Notes under the pieces: model-generated | Told to the model about the DNA's origin: nothing | Seen by the model: only the letters and a program-made list of their open reading frames with translations | Database searches by the model: none | Program-made: the position numbers and the translations under genes | Shown here: positions 56,819 to 64,000 of the stretch, piece by piece | Numbering within the stretch: position 1 is the first letter of the stretch | Layout of the letters: each line of letters starts with the position of its first letter | DNA from: Pantoea sp. BAV 3049 | GTDB taxonomy: Bacteria; Pseudomonadota; Gammaproteobacteria; Enterobacterales; Enterobacteriaceae | Direction of reading: 5' to 3' | Length of the DNA stretch: 64,000 nt | NCBI RefSeq assembly: GCF_009765445.1 | Contig: NZ_WHOY01000031.1 | Span: 3,393,774 to 3,457,773, forward strand

Positions 56819-57589
56819 TTAACTCCTTAAATAACTGAGCCTGCGCGCCAGCAAAGCGGCACAGGCCTGGGGATTAGCCCTGTGAGCGTTATGGCCCGCG
56901 GCGGGAACAGAATCAAATGGTAGAGAGGCCTGCTGCGCCAGCAAACGGAATTTGCTGTCGTGCTCCCCGCACAGGATGTGCAGGTGTTTCAGGGACTGAA
57001 GCTCGGGCAATAAATTGGGCTGGCGGCCAAGAGAGGTTGCCAGCAGCATACTGGCGAGGGCCTGAGGATGGTTGTTGCTGCGCAGGAGGATCAGTTGTCG
57101 TCGCTGCTCCTCAGTGAGATCGGCAAACACCGGCTGGCGATACCATTCGTCCAGCGTATGACCGAGGGGCTGCATGCGAAATTTTTCCGCCCAGCATTGA
57201 TCATTGGCCAGTCTCTTGCGGCGGGCCGTTGCCGACTCAAGGCCGTAATGGGCGCCTTCCACAATCACGCCCTGCAGCCCTGATGCTGCATGGCGGCAGG
57301 CATAAAACATCGCGATCCGGCCGCCCAGCGAATAGCCAATCAGCCAGTAGCGCTGCACCTGATGGCTGTGCAGCGTGGCAGTCAGCAATGCAGAAAGCGG
57401 GTCGAAACCGACGACCTGCTGACCACACGAACCGCCGTGGCCCGGCAGATCGATGCTCAGTTGCGGCCAGTCACCGAGGCGGGCCTGTACAGGCTGCCAG
57501 TCATCTCCGCTGCCCAGAAAGCCGTGCAGCCAGACCAGAACGGGTCGTTCTGCGTGATGTGAACCCTGCCAGCGCGCGTGAAGGATCAT
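56819..57589 (-). CDS. menH: SHCHC synthase (MenH)
   Basis: MenH, an alpha/beta-hydrolase fold lyase, removes pyruvate from SEPHCHC. The 256-residue protein has the oxyanion motif [11 protein letters not shown] (about 19-29), the nucleophile elbow GYSLGGRIA with Ser near 86, DLPGHGGS, and the catalytic His in [13 protein letters not shown] near the C-terminus. Its ATG overlaps the menD stop by 4 bases. Confidence 0.95.
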   Translation of the reverse strand: MILHARWQGSHHAERPVLVWLHGFLGSGDDWQPVQARLGDWPQLSIDLPGHGGSCGQQVVGFDPLSALLTATLHSHQVQRYWLIGYSLGGRIAMFYACRHAASGLQGVIVEGAHYGLESATARRKRLANDQCWAEKFRMQPLGHTLDEWYRQPVFADLTEEQRRQLILLRSNNHPQALASMLLATSLGRQPNLLPELQSLKHLHILCGEHDSKFRLLAQQASLPFDSVPAAGHNAHRANPQACAALLARRLSYLRS

Positions 57590-59247
57590 TGCGATTTCCC
57601 CACTGAGACCAGGCTTCGTGCGCCCTCATCCTGATCGACACGCAGTTCAATCAGCGTTGTCCCTCCGCTGTGCCATCCCTGTCCGACAGCGTTGCTGAGT
57701 GCAGCCCAGCTTTGCGGCTGATGATAATGCAGTCCGAACATCTCTGCGGCCGGAGCAAAACTAACGTGCTGAGGCATAGCAAAAAAGCGCTCCCGCTCTG
57801 CCTCCGGGGTTGGCAACATACTGAAAATCTGCCCGCCATTATTATTGACCACCACCAGCACCAGCGGCGCCGTCACCTGCCTCAGCAGGGCCAGACTGTT
57901 AAGGTCATACAGCGCGGAGAGATCGCCCACCACCATCAGCAGCGGCTTCGCACTCCCCCGCTGCACGCCTGCCGCCGTGGCAATCAGCCCGTCAATACCG
58001 CTGGCACCGCGGCTGGCGTAAACCGGATAACCGGCGGGCAGTCTGGCGAAAGCATCCACCAGCCGCACGGTCAGACTGTTGCCCAGAAACACACAGCCAT
58101 TCTCTGGCAACAATTGCGGTAGCCTTGCAGCCAGCTGCGCCTCGCCAAAATGGCTTAGCCTGTGCGTTTGTGCGCTGAAGGTCTCTTCTGCCAGCTCCCG
58201 CAGCAAAGGGCACCAGGCCGGTCGGCTGATGGCAGGATGGGCTGCCAGCCACTCACCGATATCGGCCACTATCCGGCTGCTGCGATGATGTTCAGGGTCA
58301 CGAAGGCCTGTCATCGGTTCGATTAACCAGTACGCTTCAGGCTGATGTGCCGCCAGCCAGGCATTAAGGTGCTTGCCGGTGAGATGGCTGCCAAACTGCA
58401 CCACCAGTTGAGCCTGGTGTAGCGTCTCCCGTGCGGCAGGCTGGAGCAACCACAGTTCAGCACAGGGGAAAGGATTGCCCGTTTGTGACTGCACGTCAGC
58501 GATCAGCGGCCAGCCCAGCTCAGCGGCCCATTTCGCCACCGCCGCGCCTTCTTTCGCCGTGACTTTACCTACGATCACCAGGCCGTTTCTTTGCCGCCAT
58601 TCGGGCCAGCGGGCCTGCACGGCTACCGGTGCTGAAGCCGCCATCTCAGTCCAGGGCCGGTCATCCTGCCACCAGCTTCCCAACTGTTCATGCCAGGCCT
58701 GAAAAGCAGCAGGATCGCCGCCGTACAGAGGTTCTGCGAACGGGCAATTGATGTGCACGGCACCCGCAGGATGCTGTTGCAGCAGCGCATCAACCACCGA
58801 AACCAGCCAGCGGGCGACAATGTCAGGAGAAGGAGTGGGAAGATTGAGCGCGCCGCTGACGTGATGGCCAAACAGCCCCGGCTGTTCAATGGCCTGATTA
58901 GCGCCACAATCGATCAACTGCTGCGGGCGATCGGCACTCAGGACAATCAGCCGCTCGCCGGTCAGGCGGGCTTCAATTACCGCAGGATAGAGGTTGGCCA
59001 CGGCCGTGCCAGAAGTGACGATAATCGCCACTGGCTGCCGGGTGGCCTTTGCCAGCCCCAGCGCCAGATGACCAAGGCCGCGCTCGTCAAAATGGGTGTG
59101 GCAGAGAAATTTAGCATTGTCCGCCGCCGCCAGCGTCAGCGGGGCCGAACGGGAACCCGGCGCGATGCAGAGATGACGAACGCCGTGCCGCGTTAAGGCT
59201 TCAAGGATCACGGCTGCCCAGCGGCGGTTGAAGATACTGTGTGACAT
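57586..59247 (-). CDS. menD: SEPHCHC synthase (MenD)
   Basis: MenD is a thiamine diphosphate enzyme that adds 2-oxoglutarate to isochorismate. The 553-residue protein starts with [20 protein letters not shown], carries the activating glutamate in [14 protein letters not shown], and the ThDP-binding [15 protein letters not shown]...[13 protein letters not shown] near residue 435-475. It overlaps menH by 4 bases and follows menF by 74 bases. Confidence 0.96.
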   Translation of the reverse strand: MSHSIFNRRWAAVILEALTRHGVRHLCIAPGSRSAPLTLAAADNAKFLCHTHFDERGLGHLALGLAKATRQPVAIIVTSGTAVANLYPAVIEARLTGERLIVLSADRPQQLIDCGANQAIEQPGLFGHHVSGALNLPTPSPDIVARWLVSVVDALLQQHPAGAVHINCPFAEPLYGGDPAAFQAWHEQLGSWWQDDRPWTEMAASAPVAVQARWPEWRQRNGLVIVGKVTAKEGAAVAKWAAELGWPLIADVQSQTGNPFPCAELWLLQPAARETLHQAQLVVQFGSHLTGKHLNAWLAAHQPEAYWLIEPMTGLRDPEHHRSSRIVADIGEWLAAHPAISRPAWCPLLRELAEETFSAQTHRLSHFGEAQLAARLPQLLPENGCVFLGNSLTVRLVDAFARLPAGYPVYASRGASGIDGLIATAAGVQRGSAKPLLMVVGDLSALYDLNSLALLRQVTAPLVLVVVNNNGGQIFSMLPTPEAERERFFAMPQHVSFAPAAEMFGLHYHQPQSWAALSNAVGQGWHSGGTTLIELRVDQDEGARSLVSVGKSQ

Positions 59248-59321
59248 AACCCACTCCAGATCAAACGAGCAGGCAGCAGTATAAAAGTGCCATCAGCGTC
59301 CCATCTTGATTCAGGACAGTA

Positions 59322-60578
59322 TCAATGCGCTTTCCAGCCAACCAAAGCCCCGAGAGAGGCCGCTTTCTGGTTTATCTCCCGCCACTCCAGCGCGGGTTCA
59401 GAACCGGCAACAATCCCGGCACCGGCATACAGCCGGACGGTTTCTCCGGTCACCCACGCTGAACGAAGCGCAACGCTGAATTCACTCTCCGTCGCCGACA
59501 GGTAGCCGACAGATCCGGCATACCATTCGCGGCTGAATGACTCGTGCCGGGCAATAAACTGGCGTGCGGGCTGACGGGGCAGTCCCGCTACTGCCACCGT
59601 TGGCTGCAGCTGTTGCAGGCATAGCAAGTCGTCAGGCTGAAGCAGACGGCATTGCAACCTGCGCCGGAGATGCTGAACTTTCCGCAGCCGCACCACTTCC
59701 ACAGGAGAAACGACAACGTCATTCGCCACCGGCTGCAGTCGCTGACAGATATCCTCCACCACCATCTCATTTTCACGGCGATTTTTTTCATCCCTCAGCA
59801 AAGCCTCTGCCAGCTGCCGCGCCTGGTCGGGATCCGTCGCACTTTCACAGGTCCCGGCCAGAGCCTCGCTGCTCAGAGCACGCTGCTGACGGCGGTACAA
59901 CCGTTCCGGGCTGGAACCGGTAAAAGCCTGCTCAGCATTGAACGCCAGCAAAAAGTGGTAACAGTGATGATTAATTTGCTGGCTGGCTGCCAGCAGCGAG
60001 GCCGCAGAAACCGGCGAGTTAAAACGTAAATCCGTGGCGCGGGCCAGCACCACTTTTTCCATCTCATCCTGCTGAATAGCTTTTAGTGCCAGAGTAACCA
60101 TCCGCGACCACTGATCCTGCTCAGGAAAATGGCTGACGTTTTGCGGCGCGACGGGGAGTGGGCTGAGCGGACGGACAGGCTGAAGCCGATCGAGAAACTG
60201 CAGGGCCAGCTGAACATCGTTATTCAGGAACAGTAGCAATTCATTGCCGCGCCACAGCAACCGGGGAAGAAAAAGATAGCAGCCATCCAGCCCAAAGCGC
60301 GTTGCCCCCAGCAGGCACCCTTGCGCCGGAAGATCTTTTATCAGTCTGCTGGCCGTTTCCGGCGTGTCACACCGCTGAATTTCTCCTAAGCCCAGCAACG
60401 GGGTTTGGCCTTCGCGCGGTTGCCAGTAAAACTGTGGCCAGATCGGCTGCGCAGCCAGCCACGGTAGTCCATTTTCTTTAGCGGTCAGCAGGGTTGTAAG
60501 ACAAGTCAAACCCGACAGCGGCTGAGTCAGGGAGAGGAGCTGCTGTCGCAGCCGGTGAAGCGCGGAAGTGAGATCCAC
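59322..60578 (-). CDS. menF: Isochorismate synthase, menaquinone-specific (MenF)
   Basis: MenF converts chorismate to isochorismate, the first committed menaquinone step. The 418-residue protein has the chorismate-binding core: KVVLARATDLRF (general base lysine region), FTGSSPERLYRR, EALAGTCES (acidic Mg ligand), RENEMVVEDIC and SREWYAGSVGY, ending with LYAGAGIVAGSEPALEW. The length is near E. coli MenF (431). It is the first gene of the men series. Confidence 0.94.
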   Translation of the reverse strand: MDLTSALHRLRQQLLSLTQPLSGLTCLTTLLTAKENGLPWLAAQPIWPQFYWQPREGQTPLLGLGEIQRCDTPETASRLIKDLPAQGCLLGATRFGLDGCYLFLPRLLWRGNELLLFLNNDVQLALQFLDRLQPVRPLSPLPVAPQNVSHFPEQDQWSRMVTLALKAIQQDEMEKVVLARATDLRFNSPVSAASLLAASQQINHHCYHFLLAFNAEQAFTGSSPERLYRRQQRALSSEALAGTCESATDPDQARQLAEALLRDEKNRRENEMVVEDICQRLQPVANDVVVSPVEVVRLRKVQHLRRRLQCRLLQPDDLLCLQQLQPTVAVAGLPRQPARQFIARHESFSREWYAGSVGYLSATESEFSVALRSAWVTGETVRLYAGAGIVAGSEPALEWREINQKAASLGALVGWKAH

Positions 60579-60656
60579 AAGAAGAGTACCGTTCAGCGTA
60601 GAATGGGTTTATTTTACGTCGCAGCCCACCGCCCATATTGATCTGGCTCCCTGCAA

Positions 60657-60690
60657 TGAAAAACGGGCGCCCGAAGGACGCCCGTTTACA
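60657..60690 (-). terminator. Terminator of elaB
   Basis: On the minus strand, AAACGGGCG pairs with CGCCCGTTT, extended by CC/GG inside, and TTTC follows. It starts about 20 bases after the elaB stop. It may also shield menF from elaB transcription. Confidence 0.8.
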
Positions 60691-60706
60691 GCTACCGCAG
60701 AGCGAC

Positions 60707-61018
60707 TTAGCGACGCGCCAGCAGTAATCCCACTACCAGCCCCAGAGTGGCACCGACGCCAATCCCCTGCCACGGCTTATCGTGAACGTATTCGTCGGCA
60801 CGGGTTACGGCCTGCTTCGCACGAACATAATAGGTGTCAGAAGCGTTGCTGACGCGCGACTTCACGTCGTTCAGCGATTTTTCTGCTTTGGCTTTCAGCT
60901 CGATGTATTTCTGATCGGCCGGGTCGCCGGAGGATTTAAGCACTTCTTCCAGCGTTTCAGTCAGCAAAGCCAGATCATCGTCCAGGTTCGTGTCTTGGGG
61001 TTCAATCGTTTTAGCCAT
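60707..61018 (-). CDS. elaB: ElaB/YqjD family membrane-anchored ribosome-binding protein
   Basis: ElaB is a small DUF883 protein with a soluble helical part and a C-terminal membrane anchor. From the ATG at 61018 (AAGGAG upstream) it has 103 residues: an acidic coiled start (DDDLALLTETLEEVLKSSGD), a helical middle (YIELKAKAEKSLNDVKSRVS) and GIGVGATLGLVVGLLLARR as anchor. E. coli homologues bind ribosomes in stationary phase. It lies after menF, as in E. coli. Confidence 0.93.
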   Translation of the reverse strand: MAKTIEPQDTNLDDDLALLTETLEEVLKSSGDPADQKYIELKAKAEKSLNDVKSRVSNASDTYYVRAKQAVTRADEYVHDKPWQGIGVGATLGLVVGLLLARR

Positions 61019-61130
61019 TACCATCTCCTTGTGCGAATAATATTCTTCAATAACTATAGACACTATTAACCGATCTGCCCGTTCTGCAGGCCAGGAATCG
61101 ACTGATAATGTGCTGGGGGGAAGTGTCGGG

Positions 61131-61158
61131 CAAAAAAAAACCGGCCACGACAGCCGGT
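61131..61158 (-). terminator. Terminator of the VOC-family gene
   Basis: On the minus strand, CCGGC (61157-61153) and GCCGG (61145-61141) with a TGTCGTG loop are followed by nine T residues, about 50 bases after the gene stop. Confidence 0.82.
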
Positions 61159-61204
61159 GACCGGAGAAGGTCTTTAACAGGATGCACAGGAAGATGGCGG
61201 CGTA

Positions 61205-61627
61205 TTATTTGGCAAACATCTGGCCGATATCTTTAAAAGCTTTGAACTCCAGTGCGTTGCCGCTGGGATCGTAAAAGAACATGGTGGCCTGTTCACCCAC
61301 CTGCCCTTTGAACCGCACATAAGGTTCGATTTCAAACTTGATCTGGAAGTCACGCAGGCGGGCGGCCAGCGCTTCCCACTCTTCCCAACCCAGTACCAGG
61401 CCAAAATGGGGGACAGGAACACCATGTCCGTCAACGGCATTTTTATGCACCTCCCGCGGCTCCGTTTGCGGATGTTCATGGATCACCAACTGATGCCCGT
61501 AAAAATCAAAATCCACCCATGTCTCGCTGGAGCGACCTTCAGGCAGGTTAAAGACGGTACCGTAAAAATGACGGGCAGTGGCGAGATCAGTGACCGGGAT
61601 CGCCAGGTGAAACGGACTGAGGGCCAT
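61205..61627 (-). CDS. VOC-fold (glyoxalase/dioxygenase-like) protein
   Basis: The 140-residue protein belongs to the vicinal-oxygen-chelate superfamily: [20 protein letters not shown] at the start (metal His7), [14 protein letters not shown] in the middle and [17 protein letters not shown] at the end (metal Glu). This type is often annotated as extradiol dioxygenase or glyoxalase-like, and the substrate cannot be told. It is divergent from the LysR gene 107 bases away, which probably regulates it. Confidence 0.85.
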   Translation of the reverse strand: MALSPFHLAIPVTDLATARHFYGTVFNLPEGRSSETWVDFDFYGHQLVIHEHPQTEPREVHKNAVDGHGVPVPHFGLVLGWEEWEALAARLRDFQIKFEIEPYVRFKGQVGEQATMFFYDPSGNALEFKAFKDIGQMFAK

Positions 61628-61734
61628 AGTAGTCTCCGGGTGCGTTGTGTTTCATTGATGTTAAAGATAATATTTTTTATGAAAAGCGAATATTTTTACT
61701 ATGATTCAATAATTATTTCGATGAGTCAGAGACT

Positions 61735-62622
61735 ATGCTGCGGGAACTGAAAACTTTTATCGCCATCAGCCACGCTGGCACTTTCGCCGCCGCCGGGCAG
61801 CAGATTGGCCTGACACAGTCGGCAGTCAGTGCGCAAATGCGTGCGCTGGAAGATGCGCTGGGCATGAAGCTGTTCGATCGCTCCGGCCGTGCTGCAGCGC
61901 TGAATGCCAACGGCACGCGCGTGCTGCCAATGGCGGAGGAGATCCTCACCCTTTTTAACCGCATGGCCCAGCCTGAGAGCCTGAACGACTACCGCGGGGA
62001 GATTAAAATCGGTGCTATTGCCTCAGTGCAGACCGGGATACTGCCCGCCGTGCTGGTCAATCTTCGCCAGCAGGCTCCGGAGCTGGAAACGCGGCTGATC
62101 CCTGGCGTCTCATTTAACCTGCTGACCCAGGTTGACGCCGGGAATATTGACCTGGCGGTGGTGGTCAAACCGGGCTTTGCACTGACCAAAGACCTGTATG
62201 CCGAAACGCTACAGCAGGAGCCTTTTGTGCTGATTGTGCCGCCAGACGTGGCTGGTAGCGATGTGCTCAGCCTGATCCGCGACAATCCCTTTATTCGTTA
62301 CGATCGCACCTCTTTTGGCGGCCGTCTGGTCAGTCAGTTTTTGCGCGAACAGCACCTGGAGCCTAAACTGGCACTGGAAATTGATGAAATCGACGCGATC
62401 GAAAGAATGGTCGGGCTGAGTCTTGGCGTGGCGCTGGTGCCACTGGCAGGGCTGTGGGTTGACCGTCCTTCCGGCGTGCGTATTGTGCCGTTGGGCGACC
62501 TGACGTTTTATCGCGAACTGATCGTGATAATGCGTCATGCTAATCGCCAGGCACCGCTGCACAAATTTATTACCGGGGCACTGCGGCGACATGCCCGCCA
62601 GAACCTTCAGGAACTGGTTTAA
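61735..62622 (+). CDS. LysR family transcriptional regulator
   Basis: The 295-residue protein has an N-terminal winged HTH (MLRELKTFIAISHAGTFAAA, TQSAVSAQMRALEDALGMKL) and a C-terminal inducer-binding domain (EIKIGAIASVQTGILPAVLV). It is divergent from the VOC-family gene, the usual layout for a LysR regulator and its target. Upstream AT-rich sequence (61660-61710) has T-N11-A possibilities, but no clear operator can be fixed. The effector is unknown. Confidence 0.9.
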   Translation: MLRELKTFIAISHAGTFAAAGQQIGLTQSAVSAQMRALEDALGMKLFDRSGRAAALNANGTRVLPMAEEILTLFNRMAQPESLNDYRGEIKIGAIASVQTGILPAVLVNLRQQAPELETRLIPGVSFNLLTQVDAGNIDLAVVVKPGFALTKDLYAETLQQEPFVLIVPPDVAGSDVLSLIRDNPFIRYDRTSFGGRLVSQFLREQHLEPKLALEIDEIDAIERMVGLSLGVALVPLAGLWVDRPSGVRIVPLGDLTFYRELIVIMRHANRQAPLHKFITGALRRHARQNLQELV

Positions 62623-62720
62623 AAACGCCGTTAATCAGAGGAAAACACTGCTTTTATTGGATTTATCTGATAAGTTTTTCCGGAACTGAATTATCGTCAT
62701 TATAAGCTGTCGTACCTCGC

Positions 62721-62736
62721 TGTGACCTGGCTCACA
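62721..62736 (+). promoter_or_regulatory. CRP site upstream of opgD
   Basis: TGTGACCTGGCTCACA has both perfect half-sites TGTGA and TCACA with the 6-base spacer. It lies 103 bases upstream of the opgD ATG and 99 bases after the LysR stop. Confidence 0.8.
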
Positions 62737-62838
62737 ATTCAGGTAAAGCAGGACTGCAGGCACAGCGCTTGATGCCTTATGTGCGACTGCACGACAGTCT
62801 CTTACAAACTCCGTTCAGCAAAGGAAATGACTTCTGGC

Positions 62839-64000
62839 ATGAATCGAAGAATGTTTATGAAAGCGGCAACGGCTTGCGCCGCGGTCAGCGGTATGTCCGG
62901 CTTATCAACACTGTTTGCTCAGGCCGCCTGGGCAGATACCGACATTGCCGACGGCAGCGCGAAGAAATTTGATTTTGACGTGCTAAAAAAAATGGCCGCA
63001 GACCTGGCGAAAACGCCCTATGGCGGTGCTCCAGCCCCCTTGCCGGAGACGCTGGCGACGCTGACACCGCAGGCCTATAACGAAATTCAGTATGACGCCA
63101 ACCATTCGCTGTGGAATGACATTCCTAACCGCGAGCTTGACGTCCAGTTCTTCCACGTTGGCATGGGCTTCAAACGCCGTCTGCGGATGTTCTCCGTGGA
63201 TGCGTCGAGTCGTGAAGCCCGTGAAATCCACTTCCGCCCTGAATTGTTTAACTACAACAATGCCAAAGTGGATACCAGACAGCTGGAAGGAAAAACCGAT
63301 CTCGGCTTTGCCGGATTCCGCGCCTTTAAGAAACCGGAACTGGCCAGCAAGGATATCGTCTCCTTCCTGGGTGCCAGCTATTTCCGCGCGGTGGATGATA
63401 CCTATCAGTACGGTCTGTCCGCCCGTGGTGTGGCAATCGACACTTTCAGCAACGGCAAGGAAGAGTTCCCGGACTTCACCGCATTCTGGTTTGAAACGCC
63501 GAAGGCCGACGACACTTCCTTCACCGTTTACACCCTGCTGGATGGCCCGAGCTGCACCGGTGCCTTCAAATTCATTATCCACTGCGAAGAAAAACGTGTG
63601 GTGATGGAAGTGGAGAACCATATCTATGCCCGTAAGGATATTGCCCAACTGGGGATTTCCCCGATGACCACCATGTTCAGCTGCGGCAACAACGAGCGCC
63701 GAATGTGCGACACCATCCACCCGCAAATTCACGACTCCGATCGTCTGGCAATGTGGACCGGCGTCGGCGAGTGGATCTGCCGTCCGCTGAACAACCCGCA
63801 GCGTCTGACCTATAACGCCTATCAGGATGAGAACCCGCGCGGCTTCGGCATGCTGCAGCTTAATCACGACTTCCAGGATTATCAGGACGTGATTGGCTGG
63901 TACAACAAGCGTCCAAGCCTGTGGGTCGAACCGGTAGGCAAATGGGGCAAAGGAGCCATCAACCTGATGGAGATCCCGACCACCGGAGAAACGCTGGATA
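62839..64000 (+). CDS. opgD: Periplasmic glucan biosynthesis protein D, 5' part
   Basis: OpgD helps shape osmoregulated periplasmic glucans. The ORF is open to the right edge, giving 387 residues of about 550. It begins with a Tat signal peptide: NRRMFMK twin-arginine motif, a hydrophobic stretch ([18 protein letters not shown]) and an AQAAWA cleavage site. Conserved segments follow: [89 protein letters not shown] and [21 protein letters not shown] perfect CRP site lies upstream. Confidence 0.96.
   Translation, partial: MNRRMFMKAATACAAVSGMSGLSTLFAQAAWADTDIADGSAKKFDFDVLKKMAADLAKTPYGGAPAPLPETLATLTPQAYNEIQYDANHSLWNDIPNRELDVQFFHVGMGFKRRLRMFSVDASSREAREIHFRPELFNYNNAKVDTRQLEGKTDLGFAGFRAFKKPELASKDIVSFLGASYFRAVDDTYQYGLSARGVAIDTFSNGKEEFPDFTAFWFETPKADDTSFTVYTLLDGPSCTGAFKFIIHCEEKRVVMEVENHIYARKDIAQLGISPMTTMFSCGNNERRMCDTIHPQIHDSDRLAMWTGVGEWICRPLNNPQRLTYNAYQDENPRGFGMLQLNHDFQDYQDVIGWYNKRPSLWVEPVGKWGKGAINLMEIPTTGETLD

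Noticed and set aside
55934..56830. 298-codon open frame on the plus strand
   Set aside because: It is antisense to menB, which has all family motifs.
62983..63867. 294-codon open frame on the minus strand
   Set aside because: It is antisense to opgD, whose conserved sequence is unambiguous.
1..64000. CRISPR arrays, insertion sequences, prophage or rRNA
   Set aside because: No regularly spaced repeats, transposase, integrase, phage structural genes or rRNA sequence were seen.

Overview
This 64 kb window is chromosomal DNA from an enterobacterium close to Escherichia coli but most likely in the Erwinia/Pantoea group (Erwiniaceae). The group is an inference: almost every gene and its order match the E. 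coli segment from fruBKA to elaB, but several E. coli blocks are missing (narP-ccm-nap-eco-mqo, ada, ato, glp) and other genes fill the gaps. The species cannot be named from the sequence alone.

Layout. (1) 1-5012: fructose PTS operon fruB-fruK-fruA on the minus strand, with two Cra operators, then setB, yeiW and efpL/yeiP. (2) 5037-8300: an orphan fimbrial-like secreted protein, the CobW-type GTPase yeiR, lpxT and mepS, the last with an elaborate inverted repeat in its leader. (3) 8520-15740: the EAL phosphodiesterase pdeN/rtn and the microcin C/oligopeptide ABC importer yejABEF. (4) 15763-25977: yejG, bcr, rsuA, radD, rplY, an inserted divergent MFS/RatA-like pair, yejK, yejL, yejM and tRNA-Pro(GGG). 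(5) 25978-29301: an AT-rich accessory stretch after the tRNA, holding a DUF1493 two-gene module, a family 25 glycosyltransferase, small ORFs and several inverted repeats. (6) 29392-33760: an EntD-type phosphopantetheinyl transferase opposite apbE-alkB-yojI. (7) 34130-43822: ompC, the sRNA micF, an MFS gene and the Rcs phosphorelay rcsD-rcsB/rcsC. (8) 43947-52178: a small unknown gene, gyrA, ubiG and nrdA-nrdB-yfaE, with tandem NrdR boxes and DnaA boxes. (9) 52261-61018: yfaY, the complete menaquinone set menF-D-H-B-C-E, and elaB. (10) 61205-64000: a VOC-fold protein, a divergent LysR regulator and the start of opgD.

Functional themes are envelope control (Rcs phosphorelay, OmpC/MicF, LpxT, YejM, MepS, OpgD), ribonucleotide reduction with its ferredoxin YfaE, quinone synthesis (UbiG and the Men pathway), and peptide and sugar transport. 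No insertion sequence, CRISPR array, prophage integrase or rRNA gene is visible. The most promising unexplained material is the tRNA-Pro accessory stretch, the inverted repeats at mepS, ubiG, radD/rsuA and the PPTase gene, and three small genes too short for routine gene finding or lacking a recognisable family.
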